A stretch of DNA of 64,000 nt from Bradyrhizobium cytisi (GCF_008123515.1 NZ_VSSR01000056.1:1-64000), one strand, 5' to 3'; shown: positions 1 through 8,879, counted from the first letter of the stretch. Translations and numbers: made by a program. The notes: generated from the letters alone by a model not told the origin.

Positions 1-16
1 CTTTAGATTCACGTGA

Positions 17-835
17 CTAGTCCCAGGCCGGCGCGAAGCCGGGATTGACGCAGCGCTTGTCCTTCAGCAGCGCCGCGATCTTCTTGCGGTCGGCATCGTC
101 GAGGGTGATCGTCAGCGCATCGAGATTGGCTTGCTGGCTCTCGCGGCGCGATGCCTTCGGGATCGCGGCGACACCATCCTGGTCGAGCAGCCATTTCAGC
201 GCCACTTGCGCCGCGCTCGCGTTGTGTTTCGCGCCGATCTCGGCGAGCACCGGGTCGGATGCAACGCGCCCCTGCGCGAGCGGGCAATAGGCGACAAGCG
301 GTATCGACTTGGCGTTGAGATAGGCCAGCACCTTCGATTGATCCAGCATCGCGTGATATTCGATCTGGTTGCAGGCGATCGGCGCCTTGACGTCCTCGAC
401 CGCGACCTTGAGCAGCGCCGTGGTGAAATTGGCGACACCGATCGCTCGCGTGCGCCCCTTCTCCTTCAGCTTCATCAAGGTCTCGAACACCTGGCCCCAG
501 TTCGCCGACTTCGACGGCCAGTGCACGAGATAGAGATCGACGTGGTCGAGCCTCAGTTTCTTCAGGCTGTCATCGAAGGCGCGGCGGATCGCGTCCGGCG
601 CCAGGTTCTCGTGCCAGACTTTTGTCGTGATGTGCAGCTCGCCGCGCGGCACGGAGGCCGCAGCCAGCGCGGCGCCGATGGCTTCCTCGTTGGCATACAT
701 CTCGGCGGTGTCGATGTGGCGATAGCCGATCGACAGCGCGCTCTCGACCGCAGCGCGGCAGGCGTCGCCCTGCATGCGGAAGGTGCCGAGGCCGAGCTTG
801 GGCATGCTGATGCCCTGTGTTTTCAGATTGTCCAT
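17..835 (-). CDS. aldo/keto reductase
   Basis: A 272-residue NAD(P)H-dependent aldo/keto reductase of the soluble TIM-barrel family that reduces aldehydes and ketones. The catalytic tetrad is complete: Asp42 and Tyr47 in DTAEMYAN, Lys72 in TTKVW and His105 in LVHWP. The C-terminal IPKASRRES segment fits the cofactor phosphate loop. The frame stays open up to 961, but the ATG at 835 sits just before the usual opening motif MPKLGLGTFRM, so the longer version would only add an unrelated tail. It is a single gene, separated from phoD by a palindromic repeat. The family resembles 2,5-diketogluconate reductase-type enzymes; the real substrate is unknown. Confidence 0.9.
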   Translation of the reverse strand: MDNLKTQGISMPKLGLGTFRMQGDACRAAVESALSIGYRHIDTAEMYANEEAIGAALAAASVPRGELHITTKVWHENLAPDAIRRAFDDSLKKLRLDHVDLYLVHWPSKSANWGQVFETLMKLKEKGRTRAIGVANFTTALLKVAVEDVKAPIACNQIEYHAMLDQSKVLAYLNAKSIPLVAYCPLAQGRVASDPVLAEIGAKHNASAAQVALKWLLDQDGVAAIPKASRRESQQANLDALTITLDDADRKKIAALLKDKRCVNPGFAPAWD

Positions 836-984
836 TGAACAGGCTCCTGAGCATTTCAGCCCGCCGGATGCGCGCGGCGATGCCGCGTGAGCAGTCTCTT
901 CGGTGATGGAAAAGAGGTGGCGGGAGTGGCCACTATAGCGCGGCAGGCGGGCGGCAGCCAATCAAGATCGGGTTAGGTGCTTCC

Positions 985-1083
985 TCACCGTCATGCCCGG
1001 GCTTGTCCCGGGCATCCACGTTCTTGACCCCACAAGGGGAAGGCGTGGATGGCCGGGTCAAGCCCGGCCATGACGACGGTGAG
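985..1083. repeat. intergenic palindromic repeat (REP-like)
   Basis: A long imperfect inverted repeat between two minus-strand genes. The left arm carries CGTCATGCCCGGG and the right arm ends CCGGCCATGACGACGGTGAG. It can form a long hairpin with smaller GGGCTTG/CAAGCCC-type palindromes inside each arm. Elements of this style are common between genes in Bradyrhizobium and Rhodopseudomonas; that statement comes from general knowledge, not from a search. Confidence 0.75.
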
Positions 1084-1097
1084 AATGACCCGTCCCT

Positions 1098-2663
1098 TTA
1101 CGAATGCTGCGCAACCATAGCCGGGCGCGCCTGCGGCTGCGGCACGAGATCGACCGACCAGAGATCGCGGTTGTCGACGTCCTTCAAGGTGACAGTCATC
1201 ACGCCGCTCGTGCCGTCGATGTCAACGCGGCCGAAGAACTGCAGGCCGAAGCAGGGCGCGAGGTTCTCGCCCTGGGTTTCGCTGCACCCGTTCCGGTACA
1301 TCGCTACGGGGCCAAACGTGTTGTCGAGCTCGCCGGGGCCCCAGGTGCCTGCATGCAGGGGGCCGGAGACGAACTCCCAGAACGGCTCGAAATCGCTGAA
1401 CCGGGCCTTGTTCGGATCGTAGTAGTGCGCGGCCGTGTAGTGCATGTCGGCGGTGAGCCAGACGATGTTGCGGATACAGGCGCGCTTGATGAACGCAAGC
1501 AGATCGGCGATTTCGTGCTCACGCCGGTCGGGCGGCCCGTCGCCGAGCGCGACGGCATCGAGGCTGATCAGCCCGATCGGCAAATCTGCCGCGATCACCT
1601 TCCAGGTAGCGAGCGAGGCAGCGAGCTCCCGCTTCAGCCAGGCGAGCTGCTCGGCGCCAAGAACCCAGCCGCGATGATCGTTGCCCTTGTTCCAGGTCTC
1701 GTCGCGATAGCTGCGCATGTCGATCATGAAGACGTCGAGCAGCGGGCCGTAGGCGATCTTGCGATAGACCCGGCCCTGGCGTGCGCCGATGTCCCGGATC
1801 GGCATGAAGTCGAAGAAGGCGCGGCGAGCACGCGCGACCAGGCGCGGCGTGCCGTCCTCCTCGTAACCGGCTTCGTCATAGCTGCCGGTCGGCGACCAGT
1901 CGTTGGTGACCTCGTGATCGTCCCATTGCGCGAACATCGGCACTTGCGCATGGAAGGCGCGGAAGTTCTCATCGAGGTGGTTGTATTTGTAGTTGCCGCG
2001 GAACTGCGCCAGTGTGTGCGCGACTTGCGCTTTCTCCTCGGTCACGACGTTGCGCCAGATCTCGCCATTCGGCAGCTTCTGCTCGGACGAAATCGTGCAG
2101 TCGGCATAGATGTGATCGCCGGAGTGGATGAAGAAGTCCGGGCGGTTGTCGAGCATGGTGCGATAGCTGCGATAGCCGCCTCGCGCGATGTCGATGCCCC
2201 AGCCCTGCCCCGCGACATCGCCTGACCACAGGAACGAGATCGACTGCCCCTCGGCCGGCGCAGTGCGGAAATGGCCGACGCGGCTTTCGCCGGCGATGCC
2301 GCTCGCGATGTCGTCGAAGCGCACGCGATAGAAGACGTCCTGCCCGGGCGGCAGATCGTCGAGCTGCAGTTTTGCGGTGAAGTCTGCGTCGGGCAGAGCG
2401 TCGCGCGAAGCGGACGCGATGATGGTCTTGAAGCTCTCGACCGTCGAGCATTCCACCTGCATTCGAGCAGGCCGATCAGCGCGCGCCCAGATCACGGCAG
2501 AGCCGTCCGAGACGTCGCCGGACTGGATGCCGCCCGCGATCTGCGGGCGATCGGCGGCGCGGCTGATGCTCGGCTTTGCGAGCGAGGCGACGGCGAGGCT
2601 GGAGGTGGAGCGGACCAAAAACTGCCGCCGGGTCCATGCGCGTGAAGCGCGGAGCGTCGCCAT
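1098..2663 (-). CDS. phoD: PhoD-like alkaline phosphatase, Tat-exported
   Basis: A 521-residue metallophosphatase of the PhoD family, expected to hydrolyse phosphate mono- or diesters in the periplasm. The N-terminus has a twin-arginine signal (TRRQFLV, Arg12-Arg13, then a hydrophobic stretch up to about Ala36), consistent with export of a folded metal enzyme. The metal-site motifs are visible in order: SGDHIYAD, WDDHEVTNDW and a C-terminal LTADMHYTAAHYY. The N-terminal PhoD_N-like beta domain covers about residues 40-140. The length is normal for the family. No partner gene is adjacent, and no Pho box was identified. Confidence 0.92.
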   Translation of the reverse strand: MATLRASRAWTRRQFLVRSTSSLAVASLAKPSISRAADRPQIAGGIQSGDVSDGSAVIWARADRPARMQVECSTVESFKTIIASASRDALPDADFTAKLQLDDLPPGQDVFYRVRFDDIASGIAGESRVGHFRTAPAEGQSISFLWSGDVAGQGWGIDIARGGYRSYRTMLDNRPDFFIHSGDHIYADCTISSEQKLPNGEIWRNVVTEEKAQVAHTLAQFRGNYKYNHLDENFRAFHAQVPMFAQWDDHEVTNDWSPTGSYDEAGYEEDGTPRLVARARRAFFDFMPIRDIGARQGRVYRKIAYGPLLDVFMIDMRSYRDETWNKGNDHRGWVLGAEQLAWLKRELAASLATWKVIAADLPIGLISLDAVALGDGPPDRREHEIADLLAFIKRACIRNIVWLTADMHYTAAHYYDPNKARFSDFEPFWEFVSGPLHAGTWGPGELDNTFGPVAMYRNGCSETQGENLAPCFGLQFFGRVDIDGTSGVMTVTLKDVDNRDLWSVDLVPQPQARPAMVAQHS

Positions 2664-2781
2664 TCAGGAAACCTTCGTCGAATCGCGACGGAAGGTGCCT
2701 GCGCTCCTTGACTCCTACCCTTACGGTTTCTTGACTCTGCGCCTACGATTTTACGACGCGGGGATGACGTTCTCGAACTGG

Positions 2782-3201
2782 TCAGCGCTTCCAGTTGCAG
2801 ATGCCGCCGGAACGACACGGCCAGGTCTGGATACGCGTGTCCATCGCCTGGGCGTCCAGCGGATTGCCGTGACGATGCGCGAGCTTCGTGCGGGCTGCGC
2901 CGCGCGGCTGCGCGCTCTTCGCGTGCGCCACCTTCGGCTCGGAGACGTGCACGCGCTCCGCCGCAACCTTCTTAGGCACGTCGACCGGCTCGGCGCGAGC
3001 CTGCGCCTCGGTGCCACCCTTCGCCTCTAGCGCGACTGGGGCGAAATGCGTCTCGGGTCCGAGCCGCTTCGGTGACAGCACGGCCTTGGAGAGGTCAAGG
3101 CCAAGGTATTCATCAGGCTTGTAGTCGTCAGCGCGTGCGATGCTGCCCCATGCAAGCACGAGGGCAACGGCAACAGCGAAAGGAACGCTTTTCAGGACCA
3201 C
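2782..3201 (-). CDS. small secreted protein of unknown function
   Basis: A 139-residue protein with a clear Sec signal peptide (hydrophobic core FAVAVALVLAWG, cleavage likely after ARA near residue 24). The mature part is Ala/Lys/Glu rich and of low complexity, with a basic Lys-His stretch near residue 105. It ends in a Cys-containing tail, TWPCRSGGICNWKR, whose two cysteines could form a disulphide in the periplasm. No domain is recognised. The start is the first Met of the signal peptide. It lies between phoD and the nitronate monooxygenase gene on the same strand, without tight spacing. Confidence 0.7.
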   Translation of the reverse strand: MVLKSVPFAVAVALVLAWGSIARADDYKPDEYLGLDLSKAVLSPKRLGPETHFAPVALEAKGGTEAQARAEPVDVPKKVAAERVHVSEPKVAHAKSAQPRGAARTKLAHRHGNPLDAQAMDTRIQTWPCRSGGICNWKR

Positions 3202-3309
3202 GGACGCCTCCTGAAATTGATTATTAAAGGAGTAATCTGCGTCTATCTAGGAGGCGCCGCGTGCAATTCCAGCGGTCAACTGCCGCCGTGGTTAAGAAGT
3301 TAGGCGATG

Positions 3310-4317
3310 TCAGGCGACCTTTCGCGTTGCACTCGTCCCGTCCAGGAACCCCATAAGCCGGCTGCGGATGATTTGTTCCGCCTCGGTCATGATGCGATCG
3401 ACGAGTTCCTTGCAGGAGGGTATGTCGTGGATAAGGCCTGCGACCATGCCACAGCTCCAGGCGCCGGCATCCATCTGCCCGTCCAGCATGACCTTGGGAT
3501 AGACACCCGCGACCTGGTCGTGGATGTCGTCGATGGTCAGCTTGGCGCCCTTCTCGCGCTCGACCTCGAGCAGGCGGTCGACATTCGCATTCTTCAGCAC
3601 GCGCTCGGTGTTGCGCAGGGCCCGCATGATCAGGCGGGTGTCGAGCTCGGTCGCCGCGACCAGCGCGTTCTTCACGTTCTGATGGACAGGTGCTTCCTTG
3701 GTCGCGATGAAACGCGTGCCCATGTTCATGCCGGCAGCACCCAACGACAGCGCCGCGACGAGGCTGCGTCCATCGGCCATGCCGCCCGAGGCCACAAACG
3801 GGATCTTCAACTCCTCCGCCGCGCGCGGCAGCAGTATCATGTTGGGAATGTCGTCCTCGCCGGGATGGCCGCCGCACTCAAACCCGTCGACGCTGACGGC
3901 GTCGCAGCCGATCCGCTCGGCCTTCAGCGAGTGGCGCACCGAGGTGCATTTGTGGATCACCTTGATGCCTGCCGCCTTCAGCGCCGGCATGTAGGCCTCC
4001 GGGCTGCGGCCCGCGGTCTCCACCGCCTTGATGCCGCCCTCGACGATGGCTGCGATGTATTCCGGATAAGGCGGCGCCGAGAAGGCCGGCAGGAAGGTGA
4101 GGTTCACACCGAATGGCTTGTCGGTCATGTCGCGGCAACGCGCGATCTCCTTGGCGAGCAGCTCCGGTGTTTTCTGCGTGAGGCCGGTGACGATGCCGAG
4201 CCCGCCGGCATTGGAGACGGCGGCGGCAAGCTCCGCAAAGCCGACGAAATGCATGCCGCCCTGGATGATCGGGTGCTCGATGCCGAACAGTTCGGTGATC
4301 GCCGTCCTCACGTACAT
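3310..4317 (-). CDS. nitronate monooxygenase family protein
   Basis: A 335-residue FMN-dependent TIM-barrel protein of the nitronate monooxygenase (2-nitropropane dioxygenase) family, which also includes enoyl-ACP reductase FabK. Visible features are the N-terminal HPIIQGGMHFVGFAELAAAV segment, the catalytic-type His151 in CGGHPG, and the FMN phosphate loop ASGGMADG at about 177-183 followed by GAAGMNMGTRF. It may oxidise alkyl nitronates, but many relatives act in lipid or aromatic catabolism, so the substrate stays open. The SDR gene just upstream on the same strand begins 64 bases away, so the two may be co-transcribed. Confidence 0.88.
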   Translation of the reverse strand: MYVRTAITELFGIEHPIIQGGMHFVGFAELAAAVSNAGGLGIVTGLTQKTPELLAKEIARCRDMTDKPFGVNLTFLPAFSAPPYPEYIAAIVEGGIKAVETAGRSPEAYMPALKAAGIKVIHKCTSVRHSLKAERIGCDAVSVDGFECGGHPGEDDIPNMILLPRAAEELKIPFVASGGMADGRSLVAALSLGAAGMNMGTRFIATKEAPVHQNVKNALVAATELDTRLIMRALRNTERVLKNANVDRLLEVEREKGAKLTIDDIHDQVAGVYPKVMLDGQMDAGAWSCGMVAGLIHDIPSCKELVDRIMTEAEQIIRSRLMGFLDGTSATRKVA

Positions 4318-4380
4318 ATCCTCCCGGAATTTTGCTTCAGCTCTGCTTGGGGACAGTCTAGCCGCACTTCTGCGCCGCGG

Positions 4381-5142
4381 TCACCATTTCTCTCCGAACG
4401 GGCGGATCTCCATCTCGAAGGTCCAAGCACTCTTGGGCTGCTGATAGAGCTGCCAATAGGAATCGGCGACCGCCGAAGGCGGCATCAGCAGATCGGGATT
4501 ATCAAGCGCATTCGGCCCGAGCGCCTCGAGCCGGCGCTGCCGCACCCATTCGGTGTCGACACCGGAATCGATGATGAGATGGGCGACGTGAATGTTCTTC
4601 GGCCCGAGCTCTCGCGCCATCGCCTGCGCCACCGCACGCAGTCCGAACTTGGCACTGGCAAACGCCGCAAAGCCGCTGCCGCCGCGCAAGGACGCCGTCG
4701 CACCGGTGAAGAAGATCTTGCCGCCGCCGCGCGGCAGCATCAGCCGCGCTGCCTCGCGCCCTGCGAGGAAGCCTGAATAGCAGGCCATCTCCCAGACCTT
4801 GCGAAACACGCGCTCGGAGGTGTCGAGGATCGGAAAATTGACGTTGGCGCCGACATTGAAGATGCAGACCTCCAGCGGCGCATGCTTGTCGGCATCGTCG
4901 AGGAAGGAGATGACCTCCTCCTCCTTGCGCGCATCCAGCGAGCGCGCGTGGATCTCGCCGCCGGCGGCCTCGATGTCCTTCACCAGCGGCGCGAGCTTGT
5001 CGCCGTTGCGGCGGCCCGCATAGATCGAAAAGCCTTCGGCGGCGAATTTCTTGGCAATCTCGGAGCCGATGAAATCGCCGGCCCCGATCACGGCCGCGGT
5101 CGCGTTTCGCTTGGGCAAGGTCGCCTCCTCCGGTGACAGCAT
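4381..5142 (-). CDS. SDR-family protein lacking the catalytic Tyr
   Basis: A 253-residue short-chain dehydrogenase/reductase fold protein with a Rossmann motif of the form GAGDFIG near residues 20-26 and a basic AGRR segment after strand 2 that suggests NADP binding. The usual YxxxK motif reads FASAK here (Phe161, Lys165), and the residue 13 positions earlier is Ala148, with Thr149 and Ser151 beside it. The classical Ser-Tyr pair is therefore absent while the Lys is kept. The DNA codon is TTT, so this is not a track error. The gene is divergent from an HxlR regulator across a short region with two palindromes. It may be an altered enzyme or a binding protein. Confidence 0.85.
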   Translation of the reverse strand: MLSPEEATLPKRNATAAVIGAGDFIGSEIAKKFAAEGFSIYAGRRNGDKLAPLVKDIEAAGGEIHARSLDARKEEEVISFLDDADKHAPLEVCIFNVGANVNFPILDTSERVFRKVWEMACYSGFLAGREAARLMLPRGGGKIFFTGATASLRGGSGFAAFASAKFGLRAVAQAMARELGPKNIHVAHLIIDSGVDTEWVRQRRLEALGPNALDNPDLLMPPSAVADSYWQLYQQPKSAWTFEMEIRPFGEKW

Positions 5143-5163
5143 GTGATTGGGCCGGGAGGCTAT

Positions 5164-5180
5164 AGTTCTAAAATAGAACT
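5164..5180. promoter_or_regulatory. perfect palindrome, candidate HxlR operator
   Basis: AGTTCTA-AAA-TAGAACT is a perfect 7-3-7 inverted repeat in the divergent SDR/HxlR intergenic region, 22 bases from the SDR start. HxlR-type winged-helix dimers bind such short dyads and often control a divergent oxidoreductase gene. Confidence 0.6.
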
Positions 5181-5193
5181 GTCAAACTTTGAC
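5181..5193. promoter_or_regulatory. second palindrome in the SDR/HxlR region
   Basis: GTCAAA-C-TTTGAC is a perfect 6-1-6 palindrome directly abutting the first dyad. It may be a second half of the operator or overlap a promoter -35 region (TTTGAC). Confidence 0.45.
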
Positions 5194-5283
5194 GCCGGAT
5201 GCTAAGTTTCTCTAGAAATACCCCTGATCATTCAAGTCAGTTCTTTTTTCAGACTTATGGTTGCCCAGGCCGGAGACGGGATC

Positions 5284-5751
5284 ATGAAGTGGGATACGCT
5301 GGACGAGGAGCCCTGCTCGCTCTCCCGCACCGTCGCCGTGGTCGGCGACCGCTGGACGCTCTTGATCCTGCGCGAATGCTTCTTGCGCGTGCGCCGCTTC
5401 GAGGCATTCCAGTCGTCGCTCCAGATCACGCGGCATCTTCTGTCGGAGCGACTGAAGAAGCTGGTCCGCTTCGGCATCCTGCGCCGCGTCCCCTATTCCG
5501 AGTCTCCCAAGCGCTACGAATACATCCTCACGCAGAAGGGGCTCGATCTCTATCCGATCATCATGGCGATGGTGCATTGGGGCGACACCCACATGGGTGA
5601 CGAGCGCGGCCGCCCGCTGCTGCACGAGCACAAGAGTTGCGGCAAGCTGTTCGATCCGGTGATGGTGTGCTCGGAATGCGGCGAGGTGCTACATGCGAAG
5701 CAGGTGCACGTTCATGCGGGGCCGGGGCGGCGAGGAGCTGACGCTGCCTAG
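5284..5751 (+). CDS. HxlR-family transcriptional regulator
   Basis: A 155-residue winged-helix regulator of the HxlR family. The HxlR signature is clear: an N-terminal CSLSRTVAVVGDRWTLLILR helix, then LQITRHLLSERLKKLV (recognition helix) and the wing PYSESPKRYEY. A C-terminal tail holds three cysteines (SCGKLF and CSECGE), a possible metal-binding knuckle. The ATG at 5284 has a GGAG Shine-Dalgarno eight bases upstream, so it is preferred over the ATG at 5257. It probably controls the divergent SDR gene through the dyads at 5164-5193. Its stop overlaps the convergent efflux gene by four bases. Confidence 0.9.
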   Translation: MKWDTLDEEPCSLSRTVAVVGDRWTLLILRECFLRVRRFEAFQSSLQITRHLLSERLKKLVRFGILRRVPYSESPKRYEYILTQKGLDLYPIIMAMVHWGDTHMGDERGRPLLHEHKSCGKLFDPVMVCSECGEVLHAKQVHVHAGPGRRGADAA

Positions 5752-7367
5752 TGCCCTCGCGCCGGGGCGTGCAAATCGACCGGTCGGATGACCGCGGCAA
5801 TCGGGATCAACAACGCCGCAATAACGGCAAGCGTCCAGAACACGTCGATATAAGCAAGAAGATCGATCTGCTGCTGGAGGGTCTGGCCGATCCAGGCGAT
5901 CGCTTGCGAGGCAGCGTCCGTTGCGTTCGAGCCTTGGGCCTGGAAGAAGCGCGTCATTGCGTCGATGGTTTGCTGATAGCCGAGATCGGACGGCGCGGCG
6001 TGCTCGATCAGGCGACTCTGATGGAATTGCTGGCGTTGCGCCAAGAGCGTTTGCGCCAGCGCCACGCCCATCGAGCCACCGATGTTGCGGGCGACATTGA
6101 TCAGGGCGGAGGCCTGGTTGGTCTTCTCGGGTGGCAAGCCGTCATAGGATGCCGTCGTCACCGGAAGGAATAGGAAGGGAAGAGCGACCGCGAGATAGAT
6201 TCGCGCCAGCGCGGCGTAGCCGTAGCTGATGTCTCCGGTAAGCCCGGTCAGATGCCACATCGAAAGCGCGGCCGTCGCAGCGCCGAACATGATCAGATAT
6301 TTCGGCTGCACCATCGTGACCAGTCGTCCCGCCACCGGCATCAACATCATCGTCACGACGCCGCTCGGCGACAGCACCAGTCCCGCGAGCATGGCGGTGT
6401 AGCCAAGCTCCGTCTGCAAGAGCTGCGGCAATAGCTGCGTCGTTGAGATCAGCACCGCAAATGTGCCAAGCATGACCAGGAAACAGGACCCGAACTGGCG
6501 CCTGCCGAGCAGGCGGATGTCGACGATCGGATCATCCCGCATCAACTCCCACGGGATCAATGCGAGCAGGCTGAAGGCGGCAAGCAGTGCAAAGGACAGG
6601 ATCATGTTCGATCCGAACCAATCATTGCGCTGGCCTTCGTCAAGCACGAATTCGAGTGCACCGAGCCCGATCGCGACCAGCAGGAAGCCGATGTAGTCGA
6701 CGCGCAGGCCTTTGCTCAGCAGCTCCGCCCTCTCCTCTTCCGCGCCCGACGGCTCCTTGACCAGCGTGCCGACCAGGAACAGCGAGATCAGACCCATCGG
6801 CACGTTGATCAGGAACACCCAGTGCCAGGAGTAGGTATCAGTAATCCAACCGCCGAGCGTCGGGCCAATCACTGGGGCGACCACGACTGCGACGCCATAG
6901 ATCGCAAACGCCTGGCCGCGTTTTTGCGGCGGAAAAGAATCAGCGAGGATCGCCTGCTCGCTGGTCGCCATGCCACCACCGCCCAGCCCCTGCAGAATCC
7001 GGAACAACACAAGCGCCTGCAAGCTCCAGGCGAGGCCGCACAACAGCGAGGCCACCGAAAAGGTCGCCACGCAGATCATGTAGAAGCGCTTGCGGCCCAT
7101 CACGGTCGACAGCCAGCCTGAGATCGACAGCACGATGGCATTGGCGACCAGATAGCTGGTGATGACGTAGGTGCTCTCGTCGATGCCGACCGCGAGCCCG
7201 CCTGCGATGTGGCGCAGCGCGACATTGGCGATGGTGGTGTCGAGCACCTCCATGAAAGTCGCGATCGAGACCACGAAAGCGATGAGATATGGATTATGGC
7301 CGCCGGCCGCCGAGCGTTCCGGCGACCAGCCGCCGGCAGATGCGCCGTCTTGCGTGGCGTCCGTCAT
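5748..7367 (-). CDS. DHA2-family MFS drug efflux permease (EmrB-like)
   Basis: A 539-residue inner-membrane proton-driven exporter of the 14-helix DHA2 family. Family features include the motif LDTTIANVALRHIAGGL in helix 1, the loop motif GWLSTVMGRKRFY, and the helix-5 antiporter motif with VVVAPVIGPTLGGWITD. Length matches EmrB. The start at 7367 overlaps the stop of the membrane-fusion gene by an ATGA, so the two are translationally coupled and should work as an EmrAB-type tripartite pump with an outer-membrane channel encoded elsewhere. The substrate is unknown; hydrophobic toxic compounds are typical for this family. Confidence 0.92.
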   Translation of the reverse strand: MTDATQDGASAGGWSPERSAAGGHNPYLIAFVVSIATFMEVLDTTIANVALRHIAGGLAVGIDESTYVITSYLVANAIVLSISGWLSTVMGRKRFYMICVATFSVASLLCGLAWSLQALVLFRILQGLGGGGMATSEQAILADSFPPQKRGQAFAIYGVAVVVAPVIGPTLGGWITDTYSWHWVFLINVPMGLISLFLVGTLVKEPSGAEEERAELLSKGLRVDYIGFLLVAIGLGALEFVLDEGQRNDWFGSNMILSFALLAAFSLLALIPWELMRDDPIVDIRLLGRRQFGSCFLVMLGTFAVLISTTQLLPQLLQTELGYTAMLAGLVLSPSGVVTMMLMPVAGRLVTMVQPKYLIMFGAATAALSMWHLTGLTGDISYGYAALARIYLAVALPFLFLPVTTASYDGLPPEKTNQASALINVARNIGGSMGVALAQTLLAQRQQFHQSRLIEHAAPSDLGYQQTIDAMTRFFQAQGSNATDAASQAIAWIGQTLQQQIDLLAYIDVFWTLAVIAALLIPIAAVIRPVDLHAPARGH

Positions 7368-8521
7368 CGCACCCTGGTCCAGGGCACGACCGACATGCCG
7401 GGACCGACAGGCAGATCGGCCGGCCAATTGTCGACCACGATTTTCACCGGCACGCGCTGCACCACCTTGACGTAATTGCCCGTTGCATTCTCCGCCGGGA
7501 GCAGGCTGAAAGCGGTGCCGGAGCCCGGCTGCACGGAATCGACATGGCCGGTCAGCTTCCGCCCGGGATAGGCATCGATGCGGATCTCCACCGGCTGGCC
7601 AGGTCGCATGTCGGCGAGCTGGGTCTCCTTGTAGTTGGCGACGATCCAGACATCATCGGGCACGAACATCATCAGGCTCTGGCCTGCGGTCACGAACGTA
7701 CCCTTGGCGCCGGAGAGCTTGACGACGCGGCCGGACTGCGCGGCGACAACACTGGTATATTGCAGGTTTAGCTTCGCTTGATCGAGCTGAGCCTGGAACT
7801 GCTCGAGCTGCGCCTTGGCACCTTCGAGCTGGGCTTGCAGCGTCTTGATCCCGAGTTGCGCGGCTATCACCGCGGTCTTGGCGCGCTCGGTGTTGGCTTG
7901 CTGGGCCTGAAGATCGGAGCGGGTCTGCTGCTGGCGCTGCACGGTGCCGGCGCCCTTCTCGACCAGATTCTGGGCGCGCGCAAATTCCTCCTGCGAGAAC
8001 TGAAGCTGGGCCTGCGCCTGCTCGAGCTGGGCCTGGGCCTGCTTGATCTGCTCCTGCTGGGAATCGATCTGCGCCTCGACATTGGCGATGTTGGCCTTGG
8101 AGACCTCTACTTGCGCCGCTGCCTGATCGACGGCGATGCGATAGTCGCGCTCGTCGATCTTGGCGAGGAGATCGCCGGCGTTGACATGCTGGTTGTCCGT
8201 GACCGGGATATCAGTCACGTAGCCGCCGACCTTCGAGGCCACGGAAAAGCTGCGCGCGGCGACAAAGGCGTCGTCGGTGGATTCGTAGTGGCGGACCTCG
8301 AGCCAATAGAGCAGACCGCCGGCCAGCGCTGCGATCAGCACGACGGCGCCAACGGTCGCGAGCAGCCAGTGCTCGCGGAGCCGCTCGCGCAGCGACGGGG
8401 TCTTGGCCGGCTTGCCGGACTGATCCCTGGTCTGGCGCTCGGGGTCCGGCGAATTCTTTGGAGCTTCCAGCTTCTGCGGTTGCTCCGCGGACGGCCCGCG
8501 CTCCCGGGTTTGAGCATCCAC
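7364..8521 (-). CDS. HlyD/EmrA-family membrane fusion protein
   Basis: A periplasmic adaptor that links the EmrB-like permease to an outer-membrane channel. It has one N-terminal transmembrane helix (LLATVGAVVLIAALAGGLLYW), a biotinyl-lipoyl-like domain (STDDAFVAARSFSVASKVGG), a long Gln/Ala-rich coiled-coil hairpin over about residues 130-270 (many QAQAQLEQ repeats), and a beta-barrel end. The frame is open to a GTG at 8575 with no Shine-Dalgarno. The GTG at 8521 has GAGG eight bases upstream and lies well inside the transcript expected from the promoter at 8585-8609, so it is chosen (385 residues). Confidence 0.87.
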   Translation of the reverse strand: MDAQTRERGPSAEQPQKLEAPKNSPDPERQTRDQSGKPAKTPSLRERLREHWLLATVGAVVLIAALAGGLLYWLEVRHYESTDDAFVAARSFSVASKVGGYVTDIPVTDNQHVNAGDLLAKIDERDYRIAVDQAAAQVEVSKANIANVEAQIDSQQEQIKQAQAQLEQAQAQLQFSQEEFARAQNLVEKGAGTVQRQQQTRSDLQAQQANTERAKTAVIAAQLGIKTLQAQLEGAKAQLEQFQAQLDQAKLNLQYTSVVAAQSGRVVKLSGAKGTFVTAGQSLMMFVPDDVWIVANYKETQLADMRPGQPVEIRIDAYPGRKLTGHVDSVQPGSGTAFSLLPAENATGNYVKVVQRVPVKIVVDNWPADLPVGPGMSVVPWTRVR

Positions 8522-8584
8522 TGCGAACACCTCGATCGAAACTATGCAGCGAACGGCTTTGCCATGCGTGCACACCGGGAGCCT

Positions 8585-8609
8585 AACCGTAGCCTTAAGG
8601 CATGGTTCC
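8585..8609 (-). promoter_or_regulatory. EcfG-type promoter for the efflux operon
   Basis: Reading the minus strand, GGAAC is followed after 16 bases by GGTT. The alphaproteobacterial EcfG consensus is GGAAC-N16/17-CGTT, so one base of the -10 differs. The position would start the transcript a few bases before 8575. Confidence 0.5.
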
Positions 8610-8650
8610 GGGTTGTGGGAGCACCGCTCTCATTCGTGAATGCATTGCGC

Positions 8651-8682
8651 AAAAAAGAAGCGCGGCACCATCTGTACCGCGC
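8651..8682 (-). terminator. intrinsic terminator
   Basis: On the minus strand a GCGCGGTAC / GTGCCGCGC stem (one G-T pair, five-base loop) is followed by TTCTTTTTT. It ends the small-protein/PRC-barrel transcript before the efflux operon. Confidence 0.75.
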
Positions 8683-8720
8683 CCACAAATTTGCCTGCGC
8701 ATTTGTTCAATGCGTCTTGT

Positions 8721-8879
8721 TCAGTGCGTCTTGGTCTCGTGCCATTTCTCCAGGTCCGGCCTTTTCTCGCCGGACCTCTGCTCCTTCTCCGGATTACCCT
8801 TCCAGGGCTTGTCCGTCTGGGCGTGCGATCCCCAGTCATTCTGCTGCCGGGGATCGTCGGTGGGCTTTTCCTGGCTCAT
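8721..8879 (-). CDS. 52-residue hydrophilic protein
   Basis: A small, highly charged soluble protein (begins MSQEKPTDDPRQQNDWG, ends KWHETKTH) with no hydrophobic segment and a composition rich in Lys, Glu, Asp and Gln, as in small stress-induced hydrophilins. A GGGAG Shine-Dalgarno lies seven bases before the ATG. It follows the PRC-barrel gene by 30 bases on the same strand and has a terminator after it, so it is probably the second gene of that transcript. The function is unknown. Confidence 0.6.
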   Translation of the reverse strand: MSQEKPTDDPRQQNDWGSHAQTDKPWKGNPEKEQRSGEKRPDLEKWHETKTH

